Below are positions 7,104 through 14,664 of a stretch of DNA of 42,149 nt, one piece after another. Position numbers and translations under genes: made by a program. The notes under the pieces are model-generated. The model did no database searches. It worked only from the letters and a program-made list of their open reading frames with translations, and was not told the DNA's origin. Source of the stretch: a virus; IMG/VR virus record IMGVR_UViG_3300006108_000610, positions 1 through 42,149 of that record; one strand, written 5' to 3'. The stretch's first letter is position 1, and the number at the start of each line of letters is the position of its first letter.

Positions 7104-7832
7104 ATGCAAAGATTTAACGAATATCTCGAAGAGATGAAGATTAGCCTTCAGTATCATGATAAGCTGAATCCAGATCTTTGGGACGGAGATAAGTTAAAGC
7201 CAGAAGTTCGTAAGGCTCTTATTCGTTTTGGAGAGACTTGGGCTAACTTTGCTAAGATACCTAAGAGCATGATCCAGGATATAGTTATGACTGGTGGTAA
7301 TGCTAACTATAACTATACTTCTAAATCAGATATTGACGTTCATCTTATTGTCAAAAGAAATATGTTATTCTCCAACCCAACATATGTTGAAGAATATCTG
7401 CAGGATAAGAAGTCTCTCTGGACATTAACTCATAATATTACAGTATATGGATATCCATTAGAACCTTATGCTCAGGATGATTCTATTACTTACCCTAAGT
7501 ATCAAGGAGTTTATTCTCTAATGAAAGATAACTGGGTTGTGAAGCCAATAAGAACAAAATATGACTTCACTAATGATAAGATTCTGAAGCAGAAAGTAAG
7601 AAGTTTTATGCACGCCATTGATTCTATGATAAAGAATAAGATGGGTGCTGCACCAATTAAGAACCTAAAGGCCAGATTCAGAGATATGAGATCTGCATCT
7701 ATTCAAAAGTATGGTGAGTTTGGTAGAGAGAACTTAGTATTCAAAGAACTACGTAACAGAGGTTATCTGGATAAGATGACCAAATATGAGAAATCTCTCA
7801 AAGATCAAGACTTGACTTTGAGGAAAGAATAA
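7104..7832 (+). CDS. Nucleotidyltransferase-fold protein (Pol beta superfamily)
   Basis: 242 residues. The segment from residue 63 holds the nucleotidyltransferase signature: GG at 64-65, then SDIDVHL with the metal-binding aspartates D76 and D78. Similar proteins are conserved in T4-like phages of cyanobacteria and alphaproteobacteria without known function. The remainder is helical and basic (KMGAAPIKNLKARFRDMRSA), so an RNA or protein substrate is possible. Late timing is suggested by TATAAATA 30 bases upstream, unlike most neighbours. The stop lies within the early promoter of the next gene. Confidence 0.75.
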   Translation: MQRFNEYLEEMKISLQYHDKLNPDLWDGDKLKPEVRKALIRFGETWANFAKIPKSMIQDIVMTGGNANYNYTSKSDIDVHLIVKRNMLFSNPTYVEEYLQDKKSLWTLTHNITVYGYPLEPYAQDDSITYPKYQGVYSLMKDNWVVKPIRTKYDFTNDKILKQKVRSFMHAIDSMIKNKMGAAPIKNLKARFRDMRSASIQKYGEFGRENLVFKELRNRGYLDKMTKYEKSLKDQDLTLRKE

Positions 7833-7840
7833 TATATAAT
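7812..7840 (+). promoter_or_regulatory. Sigma70-type promoter
   Basis: TTGACT at 7812-7817 and TATAAT at 7835-7840 with a 17-base spacer, overlapping the end of the previous coding sequence. It matches the promoter at 3988-4016 and should drive the short gene at 7860 and glutaredoxin. Confidence 0.85.
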
Positions 7841-7859
7841 ATGAATATAGGAGTATAAC

Positions 7860-7976
7860 ATGAACTACAGCGAACTTGAAACACTTGTGAATTACGAACT
7901 TCATATCCTTGGGTATGACCACACAAACCCAGAACACGTAGATGCTTATTGGGAGGTAATGCTTTCAGATGATTGA
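7860..7976 (+). CDS. Tiny conserved-looking protein (38 aa)
   Basis: A 38-codon frame beginning MNYSELETLVNYEL and ending EVMLSDD, placed directly after a strong promoter and a ribosome site (taggagtataac). It overlaps the glutaredoxin start by 8 bases, so it may be a leader peptide that couples translation. It is acidic and probably helical. No function recognised. Confidence 0.6.
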   Translation: MNYSELETLVNYELHILGYDHTNPEHVDAYWEVMLSDD

Positions 7977-8238
7977 GATCTATTCAAAACCAAATTGTTC
8001 TTTCTGCGATCAAGCAAAGATGCTGCTTCGTATGAAAGGACATGACTTTATTGAGTATAAGTTAAATGAAGACTTTACTCGAGAAATACTACTCGACAAG
8101 TTTCCTGAAGCTAAGACCTATCCTATTATCGTTATTGATGGTTTCAATATCGGTGGATACGATCAGCTAAAAGAACATTTTAACCACATGAGCAGCACAG
8201 CTAAACTTCTTGTTGAAGACAACTATTACGGAGCCTAA
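7969..8238 (+). CDS. grx: Glutaredoxin
   Basis: 89 residues with thioredoxin fold. The redox motif CSFC is at residues 10-13 after IEIYSKPN; the cis-proline segment is TYPIIVID and the glycine pair motif is GGYD. It would supply electrons to the class II ribonucleotide reductase of this phage or to other thiol enzymes, as phage glutaredoxins do. The start overlaps the 38-codon gene and ribosome-site bases lie inside it (gggaggtaatg). The final residues extend a little beyond a minimal glutaredoxin. Confidence 0.92.
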   Translation: MIEIYSKPNCSFCDQAKMLLRMKGHDFIEYKLNEDFTREILLDKFPEAKTYPIIVIDGFNIGGYDQLKEHFNHMSSTAKLLVEDNYYGA

Positions 8239-8239
8239 T

Positions 8240-8542
8240 ATGAGTGAATTTTATGATGACGATCAACCTAATCCGTATGATCGTGATACTTTGTTGAGTG
8301 AACTTCGTCGTTATGCAGTTGAAGTAACTTTCCGTAAGACTAATGGCGAGCAGCGTCGTATGCGTTGTTCGCTTCGTCAAGATCTATTACCAGAAACATA
8401 TCCTGCTGAGATCAAAGAAGAAAAGAAATACCACGCTCAGAATCCAAACGTACTTGCAGTATGGGATCTTGAGAAGGGCGGATGGCGTTCGTTTCGTATG
8501 GACTCTATTCAGTACGTTCAAATCCTGGATGCGTATCAATAA
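8240..8542 (+). CDS. SH3-like beta-barrel protein (WYL_2/DUF2693 type)
   Basis: 100 residues from the ATG at 8240, which follows ggagcctaat; an in-frame start at 8210 lies inside glutaredoxin. The core pattern (VTFRKTNGEQRRMRCSLRQDLLP ... LAVWDLEKGGWRSFRMDSI) matches a small beta-barrel domain common in phages, thought to bind nucleic acid or regulate. No catalytic residues. It is in the same operon as glutaredoxin. Confidence 0.75.
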   Translation: MSEFYDDDQPNPYDRDTLLSELRRYAVEVTFRKTNGEQRRMRCSLRQDLLPETYPAEIKEEKKYHAQNPNVLAVWDLEKGGWRSFRMDSIQYVQILDAYQ

Positions 8543-8548
8543 TAAATA
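8541..8548 (+). promoter_or_regulatory. Possible late promoter (AATAAATA)
   Basis: AATAAATA overlaps the stop of the preceding gene, 33 bases before the decarboxylase start. It differs from the T4 late consensus at one position. Weak evidence on its own; similar boxes elsewhere in the window precede isolated genes. Confidence 0.3.
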
Positions 8549-8580
8549 AGACACTATTGCTCGCACCTATGGAGAAAGAA

Positions 8581-8943
8581 ATGAGCGAAGAGAAATACTG
8601 GGGCAGACAACTTATTATTAATGCCGGAGACTGTGATCCCGAAGCTATCAGAAGCAAAGAAACAATCTATAACTTTTGTAAAGCTCTTTTAAAGAAAATT
8701 GACATGGTTCCTTATGGCGAACCACAGATTGTTCATTTTGGAACAGGTGATAAGGCAGGATATACTCTTGTCCAACTTATCGAAACTTCTAATATCTGTG
8801 CTCATTTCGCAGAAGAGACTAATGATATGTATCTTGATGTCTTTTCTTGTAAGCCTTTTCCACAACATCCTGTTGCTGAATTGGTAAGAGAATATTTCAA
8901 ATGTAATAGATTACGTTATAATCATTTTGACCGACAGGCATAA
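8581..8943 (+). CDS. speD: S-adenosylmethionine decarboxylase proenzyme-like protein
   Basis: 120 residues starting at the ATG at 8581 (site ggagaaagaa). It resembles class 1B AdoMet decarboxylases: an N-terminal GRQLIINAGDCD strand, then S70 in IETSNICAH, H75, and C90 in LDVFSCK. The spacing of these three residues (+5, +15) equals that of the bacterial pyruvoyl-forming serine, histidine and cysteine (63, 68, 83 in Thermotoga). The residue after the serine is Asn instead of His. The enzyme makes decarboxylated SAM for spermidine, useful for DNA packing or as a source of aminopropyl groups. Moderately short but apparently intact. Confidence 0.78.
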   Translation: MSEEKYWGRQLIINAGDCDPEAIRSKETIYNFCKALLKKIDMVPYGEPQIVHFGTGDKAGYTLVQLIETSNICAHFAEETNDMYLDVFSCKPFPQHPVAELVREYFKCNRLRYNHFDRQA

Positions 8944-8958
8944 AAGTAAGGATATATT

Positions 8959-9798
8959 ATGAGTGAATTGATTTGGTCAGACTTCGATATTAATTCAGAA
9001 AACTCTCAAAAGATGATTAAAGCAAAGCAGGTCAATGGCCCAGACTATTGGCCTACTATGCGAGAAGTTTTCAAGTATGATTGTAACCATCTACCGTTGC
9101 CACGATTTCGTTTGTGGGCTTCTTGTTGGAATGTTCCATTCATTACTCAGTATAGAACTTCAAGATTCTTAGGTGAAGCATTCTATCATGCAGCACGCGA
9201 TCCTGCAATTGCTTCTGCTCTTGAAGAAAACTGGATAGGTGCTCCTGATCATATAAGAGATGCTCTACGAGTAGCATCTGACTTCGATACATCTATGCAG
9301 CGTATTCAAGATGTCGCTCATCTTTGTATTACTGGCTTTGCTCATGAACTCAAGAACTATAAATCAATTGTAGAAATTGGTGCTGGTTATGGAGATATGT
9401 GTTCGGTAGTTCATGACATGGGTTTCAGAGGCGAATATACTATCGTTGATATTCCAGAGACTCAGCCTCTTCAAAATTATTATCTTGGTAAGCAAGAAAT
9501 TGAACCTAAGTGGTCATTTGAAGACGATAATGTAACACATGCTGATCTTGTTATTGCTACTTGGTCATTGTCAGAGACTCCAGTTGAGTATAGAAATAAG
9601 TTGATGCCTAAGATTGAGAAGTCAAAGAACTGGCTTATCCTCGCTCAGTCTGCTATCTTTGGCGAAGCAGTGAACGATGATTACTTTAATAAGTTCTTTG
9701 CTGATAAGAATGTTGAGACCATTCCTCTTGTTAGTAGTGGCTTAGATAAATGGGATGGAGGCAATACATATTATGTCGTCAGAGAAAAGCAGAAATAA
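8959..9798 (+). CDS. Putative sugar O-methyltransferase
   Basis: 279 residues. The N-terminal half is helical (YWPTMREVFKY, WNVPFITQYRT); the C-terminal half is a SAM-binding fold with motif I IVEIGAGYGDM and an acidic strand YTIVDIPETQ. The DIPETQ signature and the LVIATWSLSETP segment match the putative sugar O-methyltransferase group found in polysaccharide gene clusters. It is first in a continuous sugar operon (8959-14626) and overlaps the next gene by 26 bases. It may methylate a heptose or other sugar made by the downstream enzymes. The substrate is inference. Confidence 0.75.
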   Translation: MSELIWSDFDINSENSQKMIKAKQVNGPDYWPTMREVFKYDCNHLPLPRFRLWASCWNVPFITQYRTSRFLGEAFYHAARDPAIASALEENWIGAPDHIRDALRVASDFDTSMQRIQDVAHLCITGFAHELKNYKSIVEIGAGYGDMCSVVHDMGFRGEYTIVDIPETQPLQNYYLGKQEIEPKWSFEDDNVTHADLVIATWSLSETPVEYRNKLMPKIEKSKNWLILAQSAIFGEAVNDDYFNKFFADKNVETIPLVSSGLDKWDGGNTYYVVREKQK

Positions 9799-10234
9799 AG
9801 TTACCATCGGTATTACATTCGGAGCATTTGAGCTCTGCCATGCTGGTCATGTCGCCATGCTTAATGAATGTAAGAAGCAATGTCATTGGTTGATAGTAGG
9901 ATTACAAACAGATCCTACTATTGATCGTCCAGGTGTAAAGAACAAACCTATACAGACTACATATGAAAGGTGGATGCAACTTCAAGCATTGAAAGCAGTT
10001 GATGAAGTTATTCCATATGACACTGAAGAAGACCTTCTGAATATGTTATCAATGCTTCATATTGATAAGAGATTCATTGGTTCAGATTATAAAGATGTAG
10101 AAATAAACGGTGCTGATATTTGCAGAGCAAAAAACATAGAAGTAGTGTATATCGAAAGACTACATACATATTCATCGAGCGAATTAAGAAGAAGGTTGAA
10201 TAATGCAAATACTGGAAATGGTAAGACAAGCTGA
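9773..10234 (+). CDS. Cytidylyltransferase-family nucleotidyltransferase (HldE-C/TagD-like)
   Basis: 153 residues from the ATG at 9773, preceded by ggagg inside the upstream gene. Motifs of the HxGH nucleotidyltransferases are clear: TFGAFELCHAGHV (HAGH at 23-26), the middle VGLQTDPTIDR with an ERWMQLQAL segment, then IGSDY and the end motif YSSSELRRR. The family includes heptose-1-phosphate adenylyltransferase and glycerol-3-phosphate cytidylyltransferase. Among genes for a heptose isomerase, kinase and phosphatase, activation of heptose 1-phosphate to an NDP-heptose is the most economical reading. The nucleotide cannot be decided here. Overlaps both neighbours. Confidence 0.82.
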   Translation: MSSEKSRNKVTIGITFGAFELCHAGHVAMLNECKKQCHWLIVGLQTDPTIDRPGVKNKPIQTTYERWMQLQALKAVDEVIPYDTEEDLLNMLSMLHIDKRFIGSDYKDVEINGADICRAKNIEVVYIERLHTYSSSELRRRLNNANTGNGKTS

Positions 10235-10757
10235 ACGTGTTATCGGAGAATTAGTCGCATTCGTTCCTCCAGAAGGAGATGGACTATATCTTGAATTTGG
10301 TGTTGCTTCAGGAACGACCATTCATAGAATAGCTGTTACAACTAAGAATAAAGTATATGGGTTTGATTCTTTTCAAGGATTACCTGAAGACTGGGAAGGA
10401 TATATAGAAGTAAAGGGTGCATATGCCTGTGATATTCCTACAGGATTACCCGAAAACGTAGAACTGGTAGTTGGATTATTTGAAGACACATTACCAAAGT
10501 TCTTAAAGAAACATAAAGAAAACGTAACATTCCTCCATATTGATTGCGATATCTATTCTTCAACTAAATGTATATTTGACAATTTGAAAAAGAGAATTGT
10601 TCCAGGAACAGTTATTGCTTTTGATGAGTTGTATGGTTATCCTAATTGGGAACAACACGAGTATAGAGCATTTAAAGAGTTCCTTGCAGAAACTAAGTAT
10701 AATGTTGAATGCATCGGTAAGTTCGGTGCACATCAGGCGGCGTTTAAAATTCTATAG
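10203..10757 (+). CDS. TylF-type SAM-dependent methyltransferase
   Basis: 184 residues. Motif I is LYLEFGVASGTTIHRI, followed by VYGFDSFQGLPEDW, a signature of the TylF/macrocin O-methyltransferase group, and metal-site-like IDCDIYSS and AFDELYG. Members methylate hydroxyls of sugars in antibiotics and capsules. It overlaps the preceding nucleotidyltransferase by 32 bases and precedes the isomerase gene by 14, where the start is marked by aggattatatattatg. A role in decorating the heptose product is inference. Confidence 0.8.
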   Translation: MQILEMVRQAERVIGELVAFVPPEGDGLYLEFGVASGTTIHRIAVTTKNKVYGFDSFQGLPEDWEGYIEVKGAYACDIPTGLPENVELVVGLFEDTLPKFLKKHKENVTFLHIDCDIYSSTKCIFDNLKKRIVPGTVIAFDELYGYPNWEQHEYRAFKEFLAETKYNVECIGKFGAHQAAFKIL

Positions 10758-10771
10758 AAGGATTATATATT

Positions 10772-11356
10772 ATGAGTCATACGGATGAATATTTCAATGA
10801 GGTAGTAAGTATTGCACAATCAATCGACACACAAAAGATCGAGATCATGGCGAGAGTCCTTGATGATATTCGGAAAAGTGGTGGCCGTGTATTTGTTCTT
10901 GGGGTGGGTGGGTCTGCTGGTAACGCTTCCCATATGGTTAACGACCTTAGAAAACTATGTAACATCCAATCATATTGCCCTACCGACAATGTTCCGGAAC
11001 TTACCGCACGAACAAACGATGAGGGATTCGATACTATCTTTGAGGAATACTTAAAGGTAAGTAACTTCGGTCACAAAGATGCATTGTTCATTCTTTCTGT
11101 TGGTGGCGGTAACAAAGCTAAGAACGTATCTGTAAGTCTTTGTAAGGCAATTGATCTTGCTACAAAAGAAGGCGCTCATGTCCTTGGTATCGTTGGTAAG
11201 ACAGACGGTTACACTTATACGATGGGTAACTGTGTGATCGCTGTTCCTAAAGTAAACGATTCTCGTATCACTCCACATTCAGAAGCATTCCAAGCAGTTG
11301 TTTGGCATTGTCTTGTTTCTAATCCTATTCTTCAGAAGAGGGAGACTAAGTGGTGA
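10772..11356 (+). CDS. gmhA: Phosphoheptose isomerase-like SIS protein
   Basis: 194 residues of the sugar isomerase (SIS) fold: FVLGVGGSAGNASHM, then PTDNVPELTARTNDEG, FILSVGGGNKAKNVS and the end RITPHSEAFQAVVWH. This pattern matches the capsule-cluster branch of sedoheptulose-7-phosphate isomerases. In the classical E. coli enzyme the catalytic pair is Glu and His; the Glu position here is Asp (NDL) and the His position is shifted, so a variant active site is possible. The expected reaction is sedoheptulose 7-phosphate to D-glycero-D-manno-heptose 7-phosphate. The stop overlaps the next gene's start. Confidence 0.8.
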   Translation: MSHTDEYFNEVVSIAQSIDTQKIEIMARVLDDIRKSGGRVFVLGVGGSAGNASHMVNDLRKLCNIQSYCPTDNVPELTARTNDEGFDTIFEEYLKVSNFGHKDALFILSVGGGNKAKNVSVSLCKAIDLATKEGAHVLGIVGKTDGYTYTMGNCVIAVPKVNDSRITPHSEAFQAVVWHCLVSNPILQKRETKW

Positions 11357-11892
11357 AGGCAATCTTTTTAGATCGCGATGGAACTATTAATACACTTATT
11401 CGTGATAGAGAAAATCCAAAGCATGTATGTCCATGGGATTATTCAGAGTTCAGATATATTGATGGTGTGAAAGAAGCAGTTGACTCTTTCCGTGCATGCG
11501 GTTATAATATTCATGTTGTTACTAATCAACCAGACATTGACGATGGTTATACAACTGAAGAAACTATGAATAAGATCCATGAGGATATTGCTAACTATCT
11601 TCATGTAGATTCTATTCAAGCTGCAAGAACTCGTGGCACTGATACATATAAACCAAATCCAGGTATGATTAATAATGTATGTAAAGACTTTGGTGTTAAT
11701 AGAGAAAAGTCTTGGATGATCGGTGATACTTGGAGAGATGTTGTCTCTGGTCATCGTGCTGGTGTGAAGACTATATATCTTGGTGGTGCTTATCTTCCTC
11801 CAGAAGAATATAAAGATATCCAACCAACTCATATAGCAATTGATCTAAAAGAAGCTGCATTGATTATTCAACAGATTGAAGGTGGCAGATGA
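11350..11892 (+). CDS. gmhB: Heptose 1,7-bisphosphate phosphatase-like HAD enzyme
   Basis: 180 residues with all HAD motifs: FLDRDGTIN (nucleophile and acid aspartates), HVVTNQPDI for motif II, a YKPNPGM lysine and IGDTWRDV for motif IV. DRDGTIN is the hallmark of the histidinol/heptose-bisphosphate phosphatase branch. It would remove the C7 phosphate from heptose 1,7-bisphosphate. The start is GTG at 11350 or 11353; the second gives a GTGA overlap with the isomerase stop, and both share ggag as ribosome site. It overlaps the next gene by ATGA. Confidence 0.86.
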   Translation: MVKAIFLDRDGTINTLIRDRENPKHVCPWDYSEFRYIDGVKEAVDSFRACGYNIHVVTNQPDIDDGYTTEETMNKIHEDIANYLHVDSIQAARTRGTDTYKPNPGMINNVCKDFGVNREKSWMIGDTWRDVVSGHRAGVKTIYLGGAYLPPEEYKDIQPTHIAIDLKEAALIIQQIEGGR

Positions 11893-12620
11893 ATATAGAA
11901 ATTTATGCTGATGGCGCTGACTATAAAGGTATTATGGAAGCAGCCAAAAATGATAGGATCACTGGTTTCACTACTAACCCAACATTGATGAAAGCTGCAG
12001 GTGTAACTGATTACCAAAAGTTCGCTGTTGGTATTATTCAAGAGCTTGCACATTTCAGACCAGACACTAATATCTCTCTTGAAGTATTTGCTGATGATAC
12101 TGAGTCAATGTATCTTCAGGCAAAGAAGATCAAGTCATGGGGAGATGCTGCTGGTTACGATGTGTTCGTTAAGATACCTGTAATGAATACAAAAGGCGAG
12201 CATAACTACGGACTGGTTGAGAAGTTATCGGCAGAAGGCGTTAAGGTAAATGTTACTGCTATATTCACACCAGAGCAAACACATAGAGTCCTACAAGCAT
12301 TAGATACTGTCACACCAGCTATTGTTTCTATCTTTGCTGGTCGTATTGCTGATGCTGGTGTTGATCCTGAGTGGAAAGTAACTGAGTGTATGCGAAAGAA
12401 CTTTGAGCACCCAAGACCACATGCTAAGTTTCTTTGGGCGTCAACAAGAGAAGTATTTAACCTAATCCAAGCTGAACGTGTTGGTTGTGATATTATTACT
12501 ATGACCCATGATCAGATTAAGAAGCTAAATAATATTGGTAAAGACCTTACTGAGTTTTCCCAAGATACAGTGAAGATGTTCTACAACGATGCTCTCGCAT
12601 CTGGATATAATATTGACTAA
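11889..12620 (+). CDS. tal: Transaldolase-like protein
   Basis: 243 residues of an aldolase barrel: TGFTTNPTLM near the N-terminus, the Schiff-base lysine K95 in VFVKIPV, VNVTAIFTPEQ and SIFAGRIADAG. This matches short transaldolases (TalC/fructose-6-phosphate aldolase type) also carried by cyanophages. Transaldolase moves a three-carbon unit and can form sedoheptulose 7-phosphate from fructose 6-phosphate and erythrose 4-phosphate. Its position between the phosphatase and kinase genes suggests it feeds the heptose pathway rather than serving the host pentose cycle; that is inference. Confidence 0.88.
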   Translation: MNIEIYADGADYKGIMEAAKNDRITGFTTNPTLMKAAGVTDYQKFAVGIIQELAHFRPDTNISLEVFADDTESMYLQAKKIKSWGDAAGYDVFVKIPVMNTKGEHNYGLVEKLSAEGVKVNVTAIFTPEQTHRVLQALDTVTPAIVSIFAGRIADAGVDPEWKVTECMRKNFEHPRPHAKFLWASTREVFNLIQAERVGCDIITMTHDQIKKLNNIGKDLTEFSQDTVKMFYNDALASGYNID

Positions 12621-12629
12621 GGAGTTGTT

Positions 12630-13634
12630 ATGAAAGGGTTTGAAGAGAATGAGATCTCCATTAATGCTAATGGAGGCACTGAGATCGCCAAGCGTAAGTT
12701 GGCTTCTATTATTGATCCTGAGCTATTAGATAACTTTCAGATTATATGCTCGCGCCCACGTGAACTCGACGAAAGCAAGATTCGTGTATTCTGGTGTCAT
12801 GATCTACCAGAGGATCCAGAGTGTAAGAAGTTCCAGGATAAGAACTGGCTTGCTAAATTTCATAAGTTCGTGTTTATTTCTAACTGGCAGATGCAGCGTT
12901 ATCAGCTTATTCATGGACTACCGCAAGATCTAAAGTCTATTGTTCTTGAATCAGGTATTGAACCTGCTCCTCAGACTTGTTTAGAAAAACCAAAAGATAA
13001 GATCCGTATTGTTTATACTTCAACCCCACAACGTGGTCTTGAGTTACTGCTGCCAGTATTTGAACATTTGGCAGAAAAACATCCTAACATTCATCTTGAT
13101 GTATTCTCTTCATTTAAGATCTATGGTTGGGAAGATGCAGATAAACAGTTCGAGCCTTTATATGAGCGTGTTCGTAAACATCCTCAGATGACTTATCACG
13201 GATTCGTTCCTAATGAACAACTCAAGGAACATCTGAATAAGTCGCATATCTTTGCTTATCCTTCTATCTGGACAGAGACTTCATGTCGTGCGATGCTTGA
13301 GGCAATGTCAGCTGGTCTGCTTTGTGTTCATCCTAATACAGCTGCTCTTCCAGAATCATCTGGTGGTTTGAATATTATGTATCATGCAGATCTTACTGAT
13401 GCTAATGTTCACGCTGGTGTGTTTGCTGGTAATCTATTTGCTGCTATTAAGATGATTGAGGATAATAACGAGCAACATACTATTAACTTTAATAAAGTTT
13501 ATGTTGACTCTCGTTATAATATTGATTTTGTAAAGTCTCGCTGGGATGCTGTTCTTAATAGACTTCTTGTTGAGTATCCTGATGCTGAATCAAGAAAGTT
13601 TCCTGCGGAGATGTTTTCCTATAAGGTAGGATAA
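12630..13634 (+). CDS. Glycosyltransferase, GT4-like (GT-B fold)
   Basis: 334 residues. The N-terminal domain has FWCHDLPEDP and FVFISNWQMQRY; the C-terminal domain has the nucleotide-sugar site YTSTPQRGLELLLPVF, then FAYPSIWTETSCRAMLEAMSAG with an EX7E motif, and PNTAALPES. These are features of retaining GT4 enzymes. The likely donor is the NDP-heptose of this operon; the acceptor may be host surface glycan, a phage structural protein or modified DNA. It begins after aaggag and its end overlaps the kinase gene by one base. Confidence 0.85.
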   Translation: MKGFEENEISINANGGTEIAKRKLASIIDPELLDNFQIICSRPRELDESKIRVFWCHDLPEDPECKKFQDKNWLAKFHKFVFISNWQMQRYQLIHGLPQDLKSIVLESGIEPAPQTCLEKPKDKIRIVYTSTPQRGLELLLPVFEHLAEKHPNIHLDVFSSFKIYGWEDADKQFEPLYERVRKHPQMTYHGFVPNEQLKEHLNKSHIFAYPSIWTETSCRAMLEAMSAGLLCVHPNTAALPESSGGLNIMYHADLTDANVHAGVFAGNLFAAIKMIEDNNEQHTINFNKVYVDSRYNIDFVKSRWDAVLNRLLVEYPDAESRKFPAEMFSYKVG

Positions 13635-14626
13635 TGATTGTAACTCGAACACCACTACGTATTAGTTTCTTCTCTGGCGGTAGCGATATGCCATCTTTCT
13701 ATGAAAAGGAGGATGGTGCTGCCCTCTCTGTAACGATCAACAAGTTTATTCATGTATTCATGCATAGAGCACCTCATATGGGTGTTAAGGCAATGTATGA
13801 TTCTGTTGAAGAACTGTATGATGTCGAACAGATGCAGCACGCTATTACTCGAGAGACACTGAAGTATTTCGGCATTGAAAGAGAAGTAACTACCGCATCC
13901 ATTTCAGATATTGCTTCGAGGGGTTCTGGACTCGGTAGTTCTTCTGCTTTCACTGTTGGTCTTGTAAAAGCAATGTCTTCTTACAGCTATGATACATTCA
14001 CAAGAGATCAAATGGCAGAGGTCGCTTGTAATATTGAAATGAATAAGTGTGGTTATCCTGTAGGTAAGCAGGATCAATATGCAGCTGCATTTGGTGGATT
14101 AAATCTATTTCACTTCAAACGTAATGGCACAGTAAAGGTTGAAGAGTATAGTTTAACAAATCCTAATGTTAAAAGATTAGAACAGAACCTAATGCTTGTT
14201 TATTCTGGCAGAGGAAGAGATGCTAATAACATTCTACAGAAACAACAGAAGGCAATGTCAAACTCTGAAAAGTTTGATCTTGTAAGAAAGTCCAGAGACA
14301 AAGCATTCACTGCCAGAGATCTATTACTTGCTGGTAAGGTTGATGAGTTCGGTCGTCTTCTTCATGAAGGATGGATGGACAAGAAGAATGTATGTGCTGA
14401 TATTACTCAGGATTATTTTGATAATATATACAATACTGCTATTGACTCAGGTGCTCTCGGGGGTAAACTACTCGGAGCAGGTGGCGGTGGCTTCTTCATC
14501 TTTTATGTTCCAGAGAACCGTAGGACTTCTGTAGAAGGAGCTATCTCATCAAAACATATCGACTGTAGGATATACGATTTTGAGTTTTTCGGTACTGGAG
14601 CAAGTATCGTCTACCATCAAATTTAA
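13634..14626 (+). CDS. hddA: D-glycero-D-manno-heptose 7-phosphate kinase-like GHMP kinase
   Basis: 330 residues of the GHMP kinase family, with an HddA-like N-terminus VTRTPLRISFFSGGSDMPSF. The ATP loop is SRGSGLGSSSAFTVGL; a C-terminal glycine-rich motif is GALGGKLLGAGGGGFF. HddA phosphorylates heptose 7-phosphate at C1 with ATP, the step between the isomerase and phosphatase encoded in the same operon. Related sugar kinases for fucose share the fold, but the combination with GmhA- and GmhB-like genes favours heptose. It is the last gene of the sugar operon. Confidence 0.87.
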   Translation: MIVTRTPLRISFFSGGSDMPSFYEKEDGAALSVTINKFIHVFMHRAPHMGVKAMYDSVEELYDVEQMQHAITRETLKYFGIEREVTTASISDIASRGSGLGSSSAFTVGLVKAMSSYSYDTFTRDQMAEVACNIEMNKCGYPVGKQDQYAAAFGGLNLFHFKRNGTVKVEEYSLTNPNVKRLEQNLMLVYSGRGRDANNILQKQQKAMSNSEKFDLVRKSRDKAFTARDLLLAGKVDEFGRLLHEGWMDKKNVCADITQDYFDNIYNTAIDSGALGGKLLGAGGGGFFIFYVPENRRTSVEGAISSKHIDCRIYDFEFFGTGASIVYHQI

Positions 14627-14629
14627 GAC

Positions 14630-14658
14630 TTTACTTTTGCCCCAGGATAGGGTATTAT
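14630..14658 (+). promoter_or_regulatory. Sigma70-type promoter close to a start codon
   Basis: TTTACT at 14630-14635 and TATTAT at 14653-14658 with a 17-base spacer. Transcription would then begin at about 14665, the A of the next ATG, giving a leaderless message. An alternative -10 (TATAAT at 14656-14661) has a 20-base spacer. Confidence 0.55.
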
Positions 14659-14664
14659 AATACT

